Shown here: in pieces, positions 9,179 through 17,976 of the stretch
How the letters are laid out: each line of letters starts with the position of its first letter
How positions within the stretch are numbered: position 1 is the first letter of the stretch
Assembly (NCBI GenBank): GCA_937625935.1
Contig: OW569377.1
Span: 372,001 to 436,000, forward strand
DNA from: Tetramitus jugosus
Lineage: Eukaryota; Heterolobosea; Eutetramitea; Acrasida; Vahlkampfiidae
Reading direction: 5' to 3'
DNA: 64,000 nt
Notes under the pieces: generated by a model
What the model was told of the DNA's origin: nothing
The model's input: only the letters and a program-made list of their open reading frames with translations
The model's database searches: none
Translations under genes and position numbers: made by a program

Positions 9179-9751
9179 CTACTTTTGAACAATTTTCCCA
9201 TAACTACACTTGTAGAGATATTTGTCAAAGCAAACACCATTACAACATGAATCTTGAAGTCCACAGAGGCAGTTGTAAGATGGCTTATACTTGTCAACTG
9301 TGCAAACATGAGTTTCAGTAGAGTAACAAACATCTTTGTATGCACCAATGATGTTGTTGTGGCAGCAGGAATCAGAAGATGAACACCGGAAGGTACCACA
9401 CTGATTTGGATTGGTGTATGTTGTACCTTTTGTTTTTGGTATTATGGGTCTCTTTTGAACTGTGCCAGTTTTCAAATCACAAAAGTATCTCAACACGTTG
9501 TAGCACGCACCGTTACAGCAGCTGTCAGTCTTTCCGCAGAGACAGTTCTGTTCAGGCCTGTACTTGTCTGCTGAGCAAGAATAAGTGTAAGGATTGTAAC
9601 ACTGATAGTAGTATCCAAGGACATTTTTTGGGCAACACAAATCATTTGTTGGGCATTTGACCTTTCCGCAATACTTAGCTTGGACAGCGAAAGTTGTGTA
9701 CCCGAGGAGTACAGCGATGATAGCAATGAACAGAATTGAAATGGACTTCAT
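9179..9751 (-). CDS. Secreted cysteine-rich protein with tandem internal duplication
   Basis: This encodes 190 aa from the ATG at 9751; the frame is open two codons further up, but without an ATG. Residues 1-26 form a signal peptide (SILFIAIIAVLLGYTTFAVQA). The mature chain is two homologous modules of about 70 residues joined by a basic/Pro linker (KRPIIPKTKG). Each has the order CG...C...D.CC......Y...CY...T..C..DKY.P..NCLCG..DSCCNG.C......Y.C. Each module has 11-12 cysteines, so a disulfide-locked extracellular fold is very likely. The DSCCNGxC core resembles small secreted chitin- or glucan-binding modules, but I cannot assign a family. No catalytic motif is seen. Confidence 0.75.
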   Translation of the reverse strand: MKSISILFIAIIAVLLGYTTFAVQAKYCGKVKCPTNDLCCPKNVLGYYYQCYNPYTYSCSADKYRPEQNCLCGKTDSCCNGACYNVLRYFCDLKTGTVQKRPIIPKTKGTTYTNPNQCGTFRCSSSDSCCHNNIIGAYKDVCYSTETHVCTVDKYKPSYNCLCGLQDSCCNGVCFDKYLYKCSYGKIVQK

Positions 9752-9935
9752 CCTCAAATTAGATATGATAGGTAGTTTGGTTTGTTGTTTCTTTTTTTCT
9801 TCAATGTCATGATGTGCCGTATTTTATACAACAATCCCAGTTCCTTTGCCATTGTATTGATAGCTGTTTGTCCGAAATCAAAATGATCAAGTCCTCCATG
9901 CTCCGTCATCAATTCCCCGCACCAAACCAAATTTG

Positions 9936-11202
9936 ATGAGTTCGACCAACAACCGAACTGGAACGCCAACAAGAAACCTGAAAATTGTGATGAATGTCCA
10001 CAAATCGTTGGTCATTGAGGAAGTGACCGACCAGTTCAAGAATCATGAGACTCTGACTCCTCGAAGTGCCAATCTATCTGATAGTTCACAACAGTTGTGC
10101 GAGTCTTTTCAATGTGGAAACTCCTGGTTTTTCATCAATTCAAAGTACAAGAATTGGCCCGTCATGTACGAGTTGGATATGGAGCGCAAGGAATGGAAGA
10201 GCTCCAAGTCATTGGGTGAAGACCAATCCAATTCTTTTGCAACGTAAGTTGTTTGAAATTTTAAGTGAGACTATTGTGGTTGTTTTCTCATCAATTCTTC
10301 GGTTTGTGTGGCTGTGTGTGTGTGATAGAGGAATGTATTCGATCGTGTCGGATGGGGCAGGACAAGTGTATTGGTATGGTGGATCTGATGTGTACTTTTA
10401 CTCTCCAGTGAATGACTTGAATGTGTTTAATCCCTTGTTGAAAACATGGACCATGATTACACCAAAATTACAAATTGATACTCAGGGTGGTGAATTCCCA
10501 TTTCTCGAGTATTGTGATGCGACGGAGCCATTGGATACAGATATTGAGTATTGTGGAGGACCGTGCTTGTTTGCATTCGGTGGTTACGATCACCATGAAT
10601 TAAAGTGCAGTGACAATCTTTATCGCTATGATATCCTATCTAGTACTTGGATCACAATGAGCTCCACGATTAAACCGATTGAGCGAAGCAGTGGAACCAT
10701 GGTTCACTTGAGGAATAAGCAAAAGCTGTTGCTGTATGGTGGTAGTGGTGTAGAGCACAAACAGTATTATGATGATTTGTGGACATTTGACTTGAGTAAA
10801 CGGAGACAAGGTTGGCAACAGGTGACTTCAACAGGCGAATCACCATTAGATTCAACCAAATATTCAACTCTAAATGTGGTGATTAGAGGTTTGGAACCCA
10901 AGATAATGGTATTGCAAGAGAGTGAAGCAACAAAGGAGATCTTGTTTTATTTATTGGATTGCTCAACTCTGCACTGGACAATGCTTAATTCCCATATTCG
11001 GATGCAGCCACGCTTTGTATCCATTTTTCAACCAAAGTACGAAGATTTAGGAACTCACTTCTACATGTACTTGGCCCCACCGAGTCAAGGAGAACATGTA
11101 TACTCTGTTTCGATCAAAGACAATCGAATGAGCTTTAAATTACATCAAGCCTTGTTAAGGAGACACCTATCCGATGTCATCATTGATTGTGAAGCATCAT
11201 AG
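9936..11202 (+). CDS. Kelch-repeat protein, two exons
   Basis: Exon 1 is 9936-10243 and exon 2 is 10329-11202, with an 85-nt intron (GTAAGT...GATAG) that splits an ACA codon. The product is 393 aa. Exon 1 starts at the first ATG in its frame. Kelch-like signatures include VYWYGGSDV, LFAFGGYDHHELKCSDNLYRYD, KLLLYGGSGVEHKQYYDDLWTFD and Trp residues after each blade, consistent with a beta-propeller. The protein ends with LRRHLSDVIIDCEAS, which resembles the first strand of a BTB domain (SDVxIxxE), but a stop codon comes immediately. I saw no obvious remainder of a BTB in the next 400 bp. The role is probably a binding scaffold; partners are unknown. Confidence 0.75.
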
Positions 11203-11675
11203 GTTCGCTTCACTCCATAGCACAAACGGCAACTATTTGATCCAAAACCTGCTTAGTTTCTGTCCTACGACCATATTATTCACTCCTTATCAGTTGGCCG
11301 TGTTTTGCTTTCCTGCAGCCAAACACGCTCCATGACTTTTGAGCGAGTCTCACGTTACTCAAGTCACTTGCAAGAAGGACAGAATGGCAAACGACATATC
11401 ATAAGGCAAGGCTTGCTTATGAGGATGAAACTTCTATTATTTGGGGTTAAAAGAAAATGGGACAGCAACTCGGAATAGAGCGCGATCCCACAAGCCACTT
11501 TGTGACTTTGGACAGTGAAGGCTTTCAAAATGTGCTTGGAACTGTTTTGAATTAAATTCTCGCTTCTCCTCCAACCCTCAAATCCTTCCATAATTCATGG
11601 TGAGTGCCAAAAGAAAGTATGGGATCACAAGATACTAAAGGTGATAAGAATAAATAGGGATTTAATTGAAAAAAA
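11203..11675. other. Intergenic between convergent genes
   Basis: About 470 bp separate the Kelch gene stop from the sedolisin stop. An open frame on the minus strand (11364-11591) has no recognisable features. I looked for the missing BTB domain here and found none. Confidence 0.45.
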
Positions 11676-13625
11676 TTACACCGAAAGTGCTAACGCAGCA
11701 AGAACACCTGCGTTTGGTGTTCCAAAGCCTGTGACTGGATCGTATCCAGGTTTGCATGGAAATCCTGGGCATTCACCATCGTCAGAATTTCGTCCAAATG
11801 TGATATCTCTGAAAGCACCTGGCACTCTGCTCCATTTCTTATAAATCAATGGATTCACAAAGCCCAACGTACTCTTGCCAGCATTCAATCGTACAGAATT
11901 GATAAGTGACAAAACTCCTGCAAATGTTGGTGTTGAGGCCGATGTTCCATCTACTGGCATAAACTCACCTCTATGTGCAATCAGATAATTAACTCCTAGG
12001 GCAGAAATGTCAGGATAAGCTCTTCCTGTAACGTTGTAAAAAGAAGTTGCTGGTAGGTTATCATTCGACCAATATTGCTTCACAGCTTCGAACTGATATT
12101 CGGGCATTGGGAAGTAATTGCTAAAGCCACCACCGGATGAAGTCCACGCCTCTTCACTCAGCTCTGAATCAGTATCGATTCTTGTGGCACCAACTGAGAG
12201 AACAGATGGAGAGCTGCCTGGCCACTCTGGTACAAACTGATTGCGATCTGCATTGCAACCAACTCCGCTGTCTCCTGATGCGAAGAGAATGGTTCTGCCA
12301 GAAATGCCCAATTTGACAAACTCGTCTTCCACTCGAAGAGCATACTCCTTGGAAATGCTGCCTTCAATGTCACCGTAGGACACACTATGGACCCATGGAG
12401 AATCCTGAGTTTGCGACATGTTGACAACCCACTTTAAGAATGTTTCTTGACCTTCGTGGAGTCCCTCATTGGACACAAACCATGTTGGTATACCTTCTCC
12501 GATAGCTGTAATGTATTGAATATCCAAATTGGCTTCTTCACCTGGCTTGTCCATATCATCGACTCCCAACACTCTAATCTTGCTTGGAGCAACGTTGAAT
12601 CTCTTCCAAAACAGTTGCAAATCAGTTTCATCATAATACTGCTCTAGGAATGATGCAACAGCTTGAGAGTTGAACCGGGAAGGATTTCTAGACAAGGAAG
12701 ACGAAACATTGTAATACTTTCGAATGACATCCGGAGTGACAAAGTTCTCTGCACCCATCTTGTTTGCCACTCTCATGGACTTTCTGTAGCTTCTCAATTT
12801 TTTCAACGAGCTGTCTCTTTTTCTTCTTTGGTTGCTGTTTGGGAATCGAATCAAATCACCAACAAATGCAATCGCATGTGCAAACTCTTCAGGCACACTA
12901 TACAACCGATCAGCTCTCAACACAATCTGCCCTGTTCTCACATTTTCAAACGGAATGAGCTTACACCCAAACAGCTCCATGGACAACGCAGAAGGAAAAT
13001 CAACCACAACAAAATCTTTGCCGCGCGAAGTGTGAGACACTCGCACGCCCTTGGTTTCAAAGCTCTTGAGCCATGATAAGACACCATTGACATGAGTCCC
13101 GGGTGGTGAAATCATTTCATCAATTTGATCCAATGTCCAATACTCACCGTATTGAGGACCATCTGGATCCGATACCTTGATTAACATGTCATACAACCAT
13201 CTTCTGTTTGCATGGTGAAGCGCAATCGTAGCTCTTGATTTTTTTGGAATCGCAGCTTCATTCACAACAGCTGCGGCGGCATCCTCCGAATCAACCACAG
13301 ATGAAGATGACGATGAAGATGAAGACAACCGTCTCCACAGCCTATTCCCATTGCTCTTCATCAAAACAGATTCAATAAAAAGCTCACTCGAAGCTTTTTC
13401 TTCTTCTTCCTTTTCTGCTTCACTCTTCTTCACACTGGACCAACCCTTCACTGGTTGATGCTTGTAATGTGACCAATTCTTCTCTGGGAAGAACCTTCGA
13501 CCAGAGAGAGCCGGAGCTTTGGTTGTTGTTTGACAGCAAATGTCATTCAACAATAAAAAAATCAACAACAAGGAGAGCAAGAGAGCACCTGTTGATGTTG
13601 TTGTGACTGTTGCGAGTGACTTCAT
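11676..13625 (-). CDS. Tripeptidyl-peptidase-like serine peptidase (sedolisin, S53)
   Basis: This encodes 649 aa. A signal-like hydrophobic segment (residues 11-31) is followed by a Ser/Glu-rich linker, a pro-domain (about 128-260, including QYGEYWTLDQI) and the S53 catalytic domain (about 290-649). The sedolisin residues are present: Glu364 and Asp368 in GEEANLD, the oxyanion Asp452 in ASGDSGVGC, and Ser562 in DGTSAST. The C-terminal calcium site is represented by Asp607 (RDITFG) and GYDPVTGFGTP. A dibasic RRKRDSS before the mature domain fits zymogen processing. Members act in acidic lysosomes or are secreted, removing tripeptides from N-termini. The length and architecture match TPP1. A lysosomal digestive role is expected for a phagotroph but is inferred. 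Confidence 0.9.
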   Translation of the reverse strand: MKSLATVTTTSTGALLLSLLLIFLLLNDICCQTTTKAPALSGRRFFPEKNWSHYKHQPVKGWSSVKKSEAEKEEEEKASSELFIESVLMKSNGNRLWRRLSSSSSSSSSVVDSEDAAAAVVNEAAIPKKSRATIALHHANRRWLYDMLIKVSDPDGPQYGEYWTLDQIDEMISPPGTHVNGVLSWLKSFETKGVRVSHTSRGKDFVVVDFPSALSMELFGCKLIPFENVRTGQIVLRADRLYSVPEEFAHAIAFVGDLIRFPNSNQRRKRDSSLKKLRSYRKSMRVANKMGAENFVTPDVIRKYYNVSSSLSRNPSRFNSQAVASFLEQYYDETDLQLFWKRFNVAPSKIRVLGVDDMDKPGEEANLDIQYITAIGEGIPTWFVSNEGLHEGQETFLKWVVNMSQTQDSPWVHSVSYGDIEGSISKEYALRVEDEFVKLGISGRTILFASGDSGVGCNADRNQFVPEWPGSSPSVLSVGATRIDTDSELSEEAWTSSGGGFSNYFPMPEYQFEAVKQYWSNDNLPATSFYNVTGRAYPDISALGVNYLIAHRGEFMPVDGTSASTPTFAGVLSLINSVRLNAGKSTLGFVNPLIYKKWSRVPGAFRDITFGRNSDDGECPGFPCKPGYDPVTGFGTPNAGVLAALALSV

Positions 13626-14293
13626 GCCTTGTTTGTGAATCAGTTTTTTTACGTGTTTTGAGTTGGAACAGAGTTCTTCTCCTCGTCATGGTGTCCTCTT
13701 GGGGGAGGGGGTTTTCCGAGGGTTCTCGCGCGGAGACGTAGAAGTTCCGTTTTTTCCATTACAGAAAGATACTCTAGTAAGGTATAGGTATGTATAATTG
13801 CTAGGAAGAGGAAGGAAAAGAAGTTTCGAAGGCATTCTAGACTCCTCAAACAAAACACCAACCATTCGGACAGCAATTAAGAGCGAAACAAACTGAAAGT
13901 GAACAGGTACTTCCTCTTGCTGGTTGCTTTGCGAAGGATGGGGAAATTCAAAGGAGGATCTCATCGATTGAAATCTTCGCGATTTTTACCTCCAAATAGC
14001 ATATCAATTAACTCTTCTAAAAGATTCTTTTCTCATCCATTGTATTGTATCCCAACATTATTCCTTAATTCCATGTTGTTTTCTCCGACAAGTCAACTCG
14101 CTGAATTGTTACAAAAAACGGCGGTGTTAAATTTGCCGGTTTGTGTGAAAAAAATTTGCCCAACCCAAATGAGATCTCGCCGCTGATGCCACTCACGGCA
14201 AAACTCTCAAAAAAATCTCAACGTGTTGGGTGTGCCTCACAAAAAAAAGCAACAACATCATCAACAACAACAAAAACAACAACAACAACAAAA
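13626..14293. other. Divergent intergenic region
   Basis: This carries the promoters of the sedolisin gene (minus) and the phosphate-carrier gene (plus). The last 80 bases before the carrier ATG are CAA-rich, a common leader composition here. Frames that extend the carrier upstream to 14141 encode low-complexity Thr/Lys sequence and are more likely leader than protein. No other gene was seen. Confidence 0.5.
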
Positions 14294-15196
14294 ATGTCCA
14301 AGATTGAACTCTACTCACCAGAATTCTACGGAATGTGCTCCATTGGAGGTATCCTCTCCTGTGGTATCACTCACACCCTCGTCACTCCTGTTGACTTGGT
14401 CAAGTGCAGACTCCAAACCGGTTTCAAGTACAATGGCACCATTGATGGTATTAAGCAAATTGCCAGAGAAGGTGGTGTTGGTGGCTTGTTCAGAGGATGG
14501 GGACCAACTGCTGTTGGTTACTCCTTGCAAGGCATGTGCAAGTTTGGTTTCTACGAATTGTTCAAGAAGGAGTTCTTTGATATGTTCGAGGAAGAGACTG
14601 CACTCAAGTATAAGACTCTTGTCTACATGGGTGCTTCTGCTTCTGCTGAAGTGATTGCTGACGTTGCTCTCTGTCCATGGGAAGCTGTCAAGGTTAGAGT
14701 TCAAACTGACCCAACTTTTGCCAAGGGATTGAGCGATGGTTTGCCAAAGCTTATGGCTGGTGGTGGTGTTGGTGCCTTGTACAAGGGTCTTGCTCCATTG
14801 TGGGCTAGACAAGTTCCTTACACCATTATGAAGTTTACCGCTTTTGAGAGAACTGTTGAGTCCATTTACAAGTATGTCCTCAGCAAGCCAAAGGATCAAT
14901 ACTCAAAGATGGAGCAATTGGCTGTCACCTTTGTTGCTGGTTATATTGCTGGTGTCTTCTGTGCTGTTGTCTCTCACCCTGCTGATGTCGTTGTGTCCAA
15001 GTTGAACAAGAACCCTGGTTCTTCTGCTGGAGCCATCATCAAGGAGATTGGATTTGCTGGATGCTGGACTGGTCTTGGCCCACGTATCTTCATGGTTGGT
15101 ACTTTGACTGCTTTGCAATGGTTCATTTATGATACCTTTAAGGTGACTGTTGGTTTGCCAACTGCTGGTAGCGCTCCTGTTGCCCCTCAAAAGTAA
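14294..15196 (+). CDS. Mitochondrial phosphate carrier (SLC25A3-like)
   Basis: This encodes 300 aa from ATG 14294. Three mitochondrial-carrier repeats of about 100 residues are present, with signature motifs TPVDLVKCR, CPWEAVKVR and HPADVVVSK at the ends of odd-numbered helices. The start YSPEFYGMCSIGGILSCGITHTLVTP and the motifs TGFKYNG, GPTAVGYSLQG and PLWARQVPYTIMKF are typical of the phosphate carrier branch. The protein imports phosphate with protons across the inner mitochondrial membrane for ATP synthesis. No cleavable presequence is needed, and the upstream in-frame extension is low-complexity. Codon choice is strongly biased to C-ending codons (AAG, GTC, CTC), as expected for a highly expressed gene. 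Confidence 0.93.
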   Translation: MSKIELYSPEFYGMCSIGGILSCGITHTLVTPVDLVKCRLQTGFKYNGTIDGIKQIAREGGVGGLFRGWGPTAVGYSLQGMCKFGFYELFKKEFFDMFEEETALKYKTLVYMGASASAEVIADVALCPWEAVKVRVQTDPTFAKGLSDGLPKLMAGGGVGALYKGLAPLWARQVPYTIMKFTAFERTVESIYKYVLSKPKDQYSKMEQLAVTFVAGYIAGVFCAVVSHPADVVVSKLNKNPGSSAGAIIKEIGFAGCWTGLGPRIFMVGTLTALQWFIYDTFKVTVGLPTAGSAPVAPQK

Positions 15197-15282
15197 ATTG
15201 GGTGTCTTTTTTTTCTTCTCTACTGGCTGATTACTTTGAGATTTATTTTGTACATGTCGCTTTGAGAAGCAATAATGACGCT

Positions 15283-16062
15283 CTAGAGTGTTTTTGTTGT
15301 CGTGGATGTCGCTGGGCCATGGTTGACACTGTTGCCAACCACCAGATCAGACGAAACATCCAATATCCCAGATGCGATATTTGAATTGACAAATGCGTTC
15401 AACTTGTCCTCCAATCGTACCATGCGATCTCTATTTTCGTAATAGTCCAGTGGCATGGATGATGACGAGGACAAGGATGGTTCCACAAGGATCGTTGGAG
15501 ATGACCATGGTGTTGATGTTACAGTTGTTGTTGTTGTTGTCGTGTTTGGTTCGACAACATTTGTGAATAGTGATGATGATGACGATGCAGCATCATCTTG
15601 ATGGTGATTAATCAGTGGCGGTAGCTGCACAGAAGGCAAAGATGTCGATAAGCTACCGTAAATGTTTCTCCACTGGTTCAACTCCAGTCGATGCATCGAA
15701 AGAGCATTCTCCATGGATCGAAGCCTCGTCTCCATCTCATTCTTTTTCCGCTCTTCCTTGTCGGAGTTTCTAGCACTCTCGAACAACAAGAGTCCAACAG
15801 CAACGACCAACAAGAATCCTTCACTGGCCAATTCTGCACCCAGTTCGATGGCTGCCTTCTCGTTCAACTCTTTTCTCTGTGTGTTTCGTTCTCCGACAAA
15901 AATTTGCATTCGAGTTTCTCCGCGATGCCAAAAACGCGCGCAACCAATCATCATTCCTTGAATGCGCGAATTTCCGACAGCCGAATTTTTAATTTTTTTG
16001 GCAATGGGTTTAGAGACACTCTTGATGATGAGAGCTGCGACTTTGATGAGTGGAAGAACCAT
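15283..16062 (-). CDS. OPA3: OPA3-like mitochondrial protein
   Basis: This encodes 259 aa from ATG 16062. The first 120 residues match OPA3: a hydrophobic start (VLPLIKVAALIIKSVSKPIAKKIK), a central FWHRGETRMQI segment (the family has YHWxExR), then NEKAAIELGAELASEGFLLVVAVGLLLFE, the family's membrane-associated stretch. A coiled-coil region follows (about 125-165). The last 90 residues are Ser/Thr/Asp-rich and longer than in animal OPA3. OPA3 proteins sit at the mitochondrial outer or inner membrane and affect organelle shape. An in-frame ATG at 16266 would add a basic 68-residue extension without family similarity, so I chose the later start. Confidence 0.8.
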   Translation of the reverse strand: MVLPLIKVAALIIKSVSKPIAKKIKNSAVGNSRIQGMMIGCARFWHRGETRMQIFVGERNTQRKELNEKAAIELGAELASEGFLLVVAVGLLLFESARNSDKEERKKNEMETRLRSMENALSMHRLELNQWRNIYGSLSTSLPSVQLPPLINHHQDDAASSSSSLFTNVVEPNTTTTTTTVTSTPWSSPTILVEPSLSSSSSMPLDYYENRDRMVRLEDKLNAFVNSNIASGILDVSSDLVVGNSVNHGPATSTTTKTL

Positions 16063-16398
16063 TGTGTTGGCTGTCGGCTCACTTGAAAATGTTTTTGTTT
16101 TTGTTTGTTGGTCTTTGTTTTTTGCGCGATTTGATTTCTTGGCGCGAAATCGCGATTTAGCCAAAACAACCTGACCGTTCTCATTTACAGATATTTTCCG
16201 ATAGGTCGGGAGATATGTCTCGAAGCCAGCACTGAGACTTATTGGAATTCTCCATTCGAAACTCATGAGAACAAACAACTGAGCAACAGCATGATACACT
16301 TTGTTCGTAATGTTGATTGATCAAGGAGGATGACTTGCGGTTCTTATCAAACCTCTTCCCATAGGTCTATGGGAAATACATGTGTTCAATAATGAACT
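16063..16398. other. Intergenic upstream of OPA3-like gene
   Basis: This holds the promoter and leader of the minus-strand OPA3-like gene. A frame extends OPA3 upstream to 16266, but nothing marks it as coding. No RNA gene seen. Confidence 0.4.
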
Positions 16399-16751
16399 CA
16401 CGAAATAGAAGGCACCAGATCCAACTTGAGGTCTGCAAACTTGAGCAATACCAACCGAACTGGTGTTGACTACACTAAGGCTTCGCTTTGCAATGCAAAT
16501 CTATCAAATGCGAATGAAACAAAGGCGAATTTGAAAGGGGCATCTTCAAACAGCAGATTGTTCATCGGCTAACTTTTATGCTGCGAACATCTTTCGTTGG
16601 GGTTGCATTCTTTACTACATTATGTGCTGGAACCAATTTTACGAGTGCCAATCTAAAAGGTGTAGATTTAAGAGAGGGAAATTTTTATGGGGCCTATTTT
16701 ACTGACGCTGGACTAAAAGCCATCTTTTACGGAGCAGATATGAGAGTTTAA
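16399..16751 (+). pseudogene. Broken pentapeptide-repeat gene
   Basis: Three different frames in succession read as pentapeptide repeats, A(N/D)LxxA style. First comes SNLRSANLSNTN...ASLCNANLSNANETKANLKGAS (16399-16572, ending in a stop). A short SANFYAANIF follows in a second frame from 16565. The third frame from 16578 gives TNFTSANLKGVDLREGNF...AYFTDAGL...FYGADM and stops at 16749. Two frameshifts therefore break one quadrilateral beta-helix protein. There is no start region left. It lies directly upstream of the ADP-ribosyltransferase gene. Pentapeptide-repeat proteins are common in bacteria and also occur in protists, so transfer is possible but not shown. Confidence 0.65.
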
Positions 16752-16919
16752 TTCCACTGTTTGAGCAGAGAGCAGAAATCATCGAACACATGTTCTATAA
16801 ATAACCTTAGTCAACCAACAAGCGAAAGATCACGGTTTTGTAAAGAATCTCCGAACTTCTTTTTACTTCACAAAGGAACTTATCAAAAAAACAAACAATC
16901 CTTCAAACCAAAGAACAAC

Positions 16920-17642
16920 ATGACAGACTTGGACTTGGACTTTGATATCGATGATTTAATTTCGAGTTTCAATAAGACCAATCTTGACTCAAAGAATGAT
17001 CGTCGACTTTTTCTTGACTGGGCGACCACTCCTGTGGAAAAGGTGTTTCAATTCAAGTCGAGCTATACCAATTCTCCTATTGCTCTCAAGAAAGACCCAA
17101 ACAAGGACTTAATCGAAGAGTTTGAGGCCAATGGATTTGATGGGCATGACGATTTGCCCTCGCACATCGAGAAACTTCAAAAGCAATACAACTTGAATAG
17201 CGAAGAAGCCACGGTCTTGTACGTGTACACATTGCAAGAGGGAGATTATTTTGGTAAAGTGAATTCTTCTCTGAGAGCTTACAGACACAAGGCGTTTGAA
17301 TCCTTCATCTTTCACTTGAATAATGCAATCAAGAAAGTTAACAAGGCTCAAACTTGCAAAAGAGACACCGTGTTATATAGAGGAATGTCTGGAGCATGGA
17401 GCGACAAGAATCCTGACGTTGTTCTATTCAAGGGATTTACTAGTTCTAGCTCGAGCAAGGCGGTAGCAGACTCGTTTGCAGGTAGAGGTGTTATACTCAA
17501 AATTGTCCATCATTCAAGTGCTGCTGATATCGCTCTGTTTTCAAAGTTTAACGAATCAGAGTACCTCTTTCCACCTTACACAAGATTTAAAGTTGAGGGG
17601 TATGATGTTAAGAAGGGGGTTGTGACACTCAAAGAGATGTAG
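16920..17642 (+). CDS. Mono-ADP-ribosyltransferase (R-S-E class)
   Basis: This encodes 240 aa. The signature of arginine-type (ARTC/CTX-like R-S-E) transferases is complete: Arg154 in VLYRGM, the S-T-S-type motif GFTSSS (172-177), and the ExE motif Glu212/Glu214 in NESEYLFPP. The upstream helical region (EATVLYVYTLQEGDYFGKVN, then NSSLRAYR) matches the family's NAD-binding helical part. These enzymes move ADP-ribose from NAD to a protein side chain, usually arginine with ExE. There is no signal peptide, so this enzyme is probably cytosolic, acting on a host-cell target or in defence. The frame opens at 16761, but the first 53 codons look like leader sequence. The acidic N-terminus (DLDLDFDIDD) is unassigned. 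Confidence 0.8.
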   Translation: MTDLDLDFDIDDLISSFNKTNLDSKNDRRLFLDWATTPVEKVFQFKSSYTNSPIALKKDPNKDLIEEFEANGFDGHDDLPSHIEKLQKQYNLNSEEATVLYVYTLQEGDYFGKVNSSLRAYRHKAFESFIFHLNNAIKKVNKAQTCKRDTVLYRGMSGAWSDKNPDVVLFKGFTSSSSSKAVADSFAGRGVILKIVHHSSAADIALFSKFNESEYLFPPYTRFKVEGYDVKKGVVTLKEM

Positions 17643-17731
17643 TTCCTACCTGACTTTTAGTATTTGAAGTAAACGATCTTGTTCACCAACGCCTTTATCG
17701 CACGATACTTGCTTTGTTGTAAAAAGTTAAA

Positions 17732-17851
17732 AGCCTACATTACTGAGGGTTCTCGAGTAGTCTCCTATCTCAATACTAACTCAGCCAGATGGTGCTTAAC
17801 TTCTCTATTCGAAATGGGAAGAGGTGGTTCCACCATTGTATGAACGTAGAC
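17732..17851 (-). rRNA. 5S ribosomal RNA, copy 3
   Basis: Third 120-nt 5S gene, on the minus strand. It has one substitution relative to copies 1 and 2, in the CTGGCTGAGT(C/T)AGT segment. Helix I ends and the Pol III T-run after the 3' end are intact. Its extended 5' flank matches copy 1, and immediately beyond that flank lies a truncated CSGF-repeat gene. Confidence 0.93.
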
Positions 17852-17945
17852 ATTCATTAAGCAAATTGGAACTATCTCTGAGTTTTTTGGTTTTTGCTGG
17901 TGAGGAAATTGTACACTGCCAGTATTGATGAAATGTGTTAACTGG
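17852..17945 (-). repeat. Repeated 5' flank of 5S rRNA gene (copy 3)
   Basis: Inverted counterpart of the flank at 7215-7306. Similarity stops near 17945, and sequence homologous to the CSGF-repeat genes begins at about 17977. The block boundary and the truncation of that gene are therefore within about 30 bp of each other. Confidence 0.65.
17863..17874 (-). promoter_or_regulatory. Conserved 12-bp element upstream of 5S copy 3
   Basis: TAGTTCCAATTT on the minus strand at -23 to -12 from the 5S start, identical in sequence and position to the other two copies. Confidence 0.65.
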
Positions 17946-17976
17946 CAAGAAAGATAGGAGAGGAGTGTGGTGACTG

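Noticed and set aside
10066..10328. Alternative start of the Kelch gene without splicing
   Set aside because: The frame begins at GTG and reads through a clear GTAAGT...TAG intron; joining exon 1 gives a better N-terminus.
14141..14293. Upstream extension of the phosphate carrier
   Set aside because: Low-complexity Thr/Lys sequence, no family similarity; the ATG at 14294 fits the carrier start.
16063..16299. N-terminal extension of OPA3
   Set aside because: No similarity to the family; the ATG at 16062 gives the usual OPA3 start.
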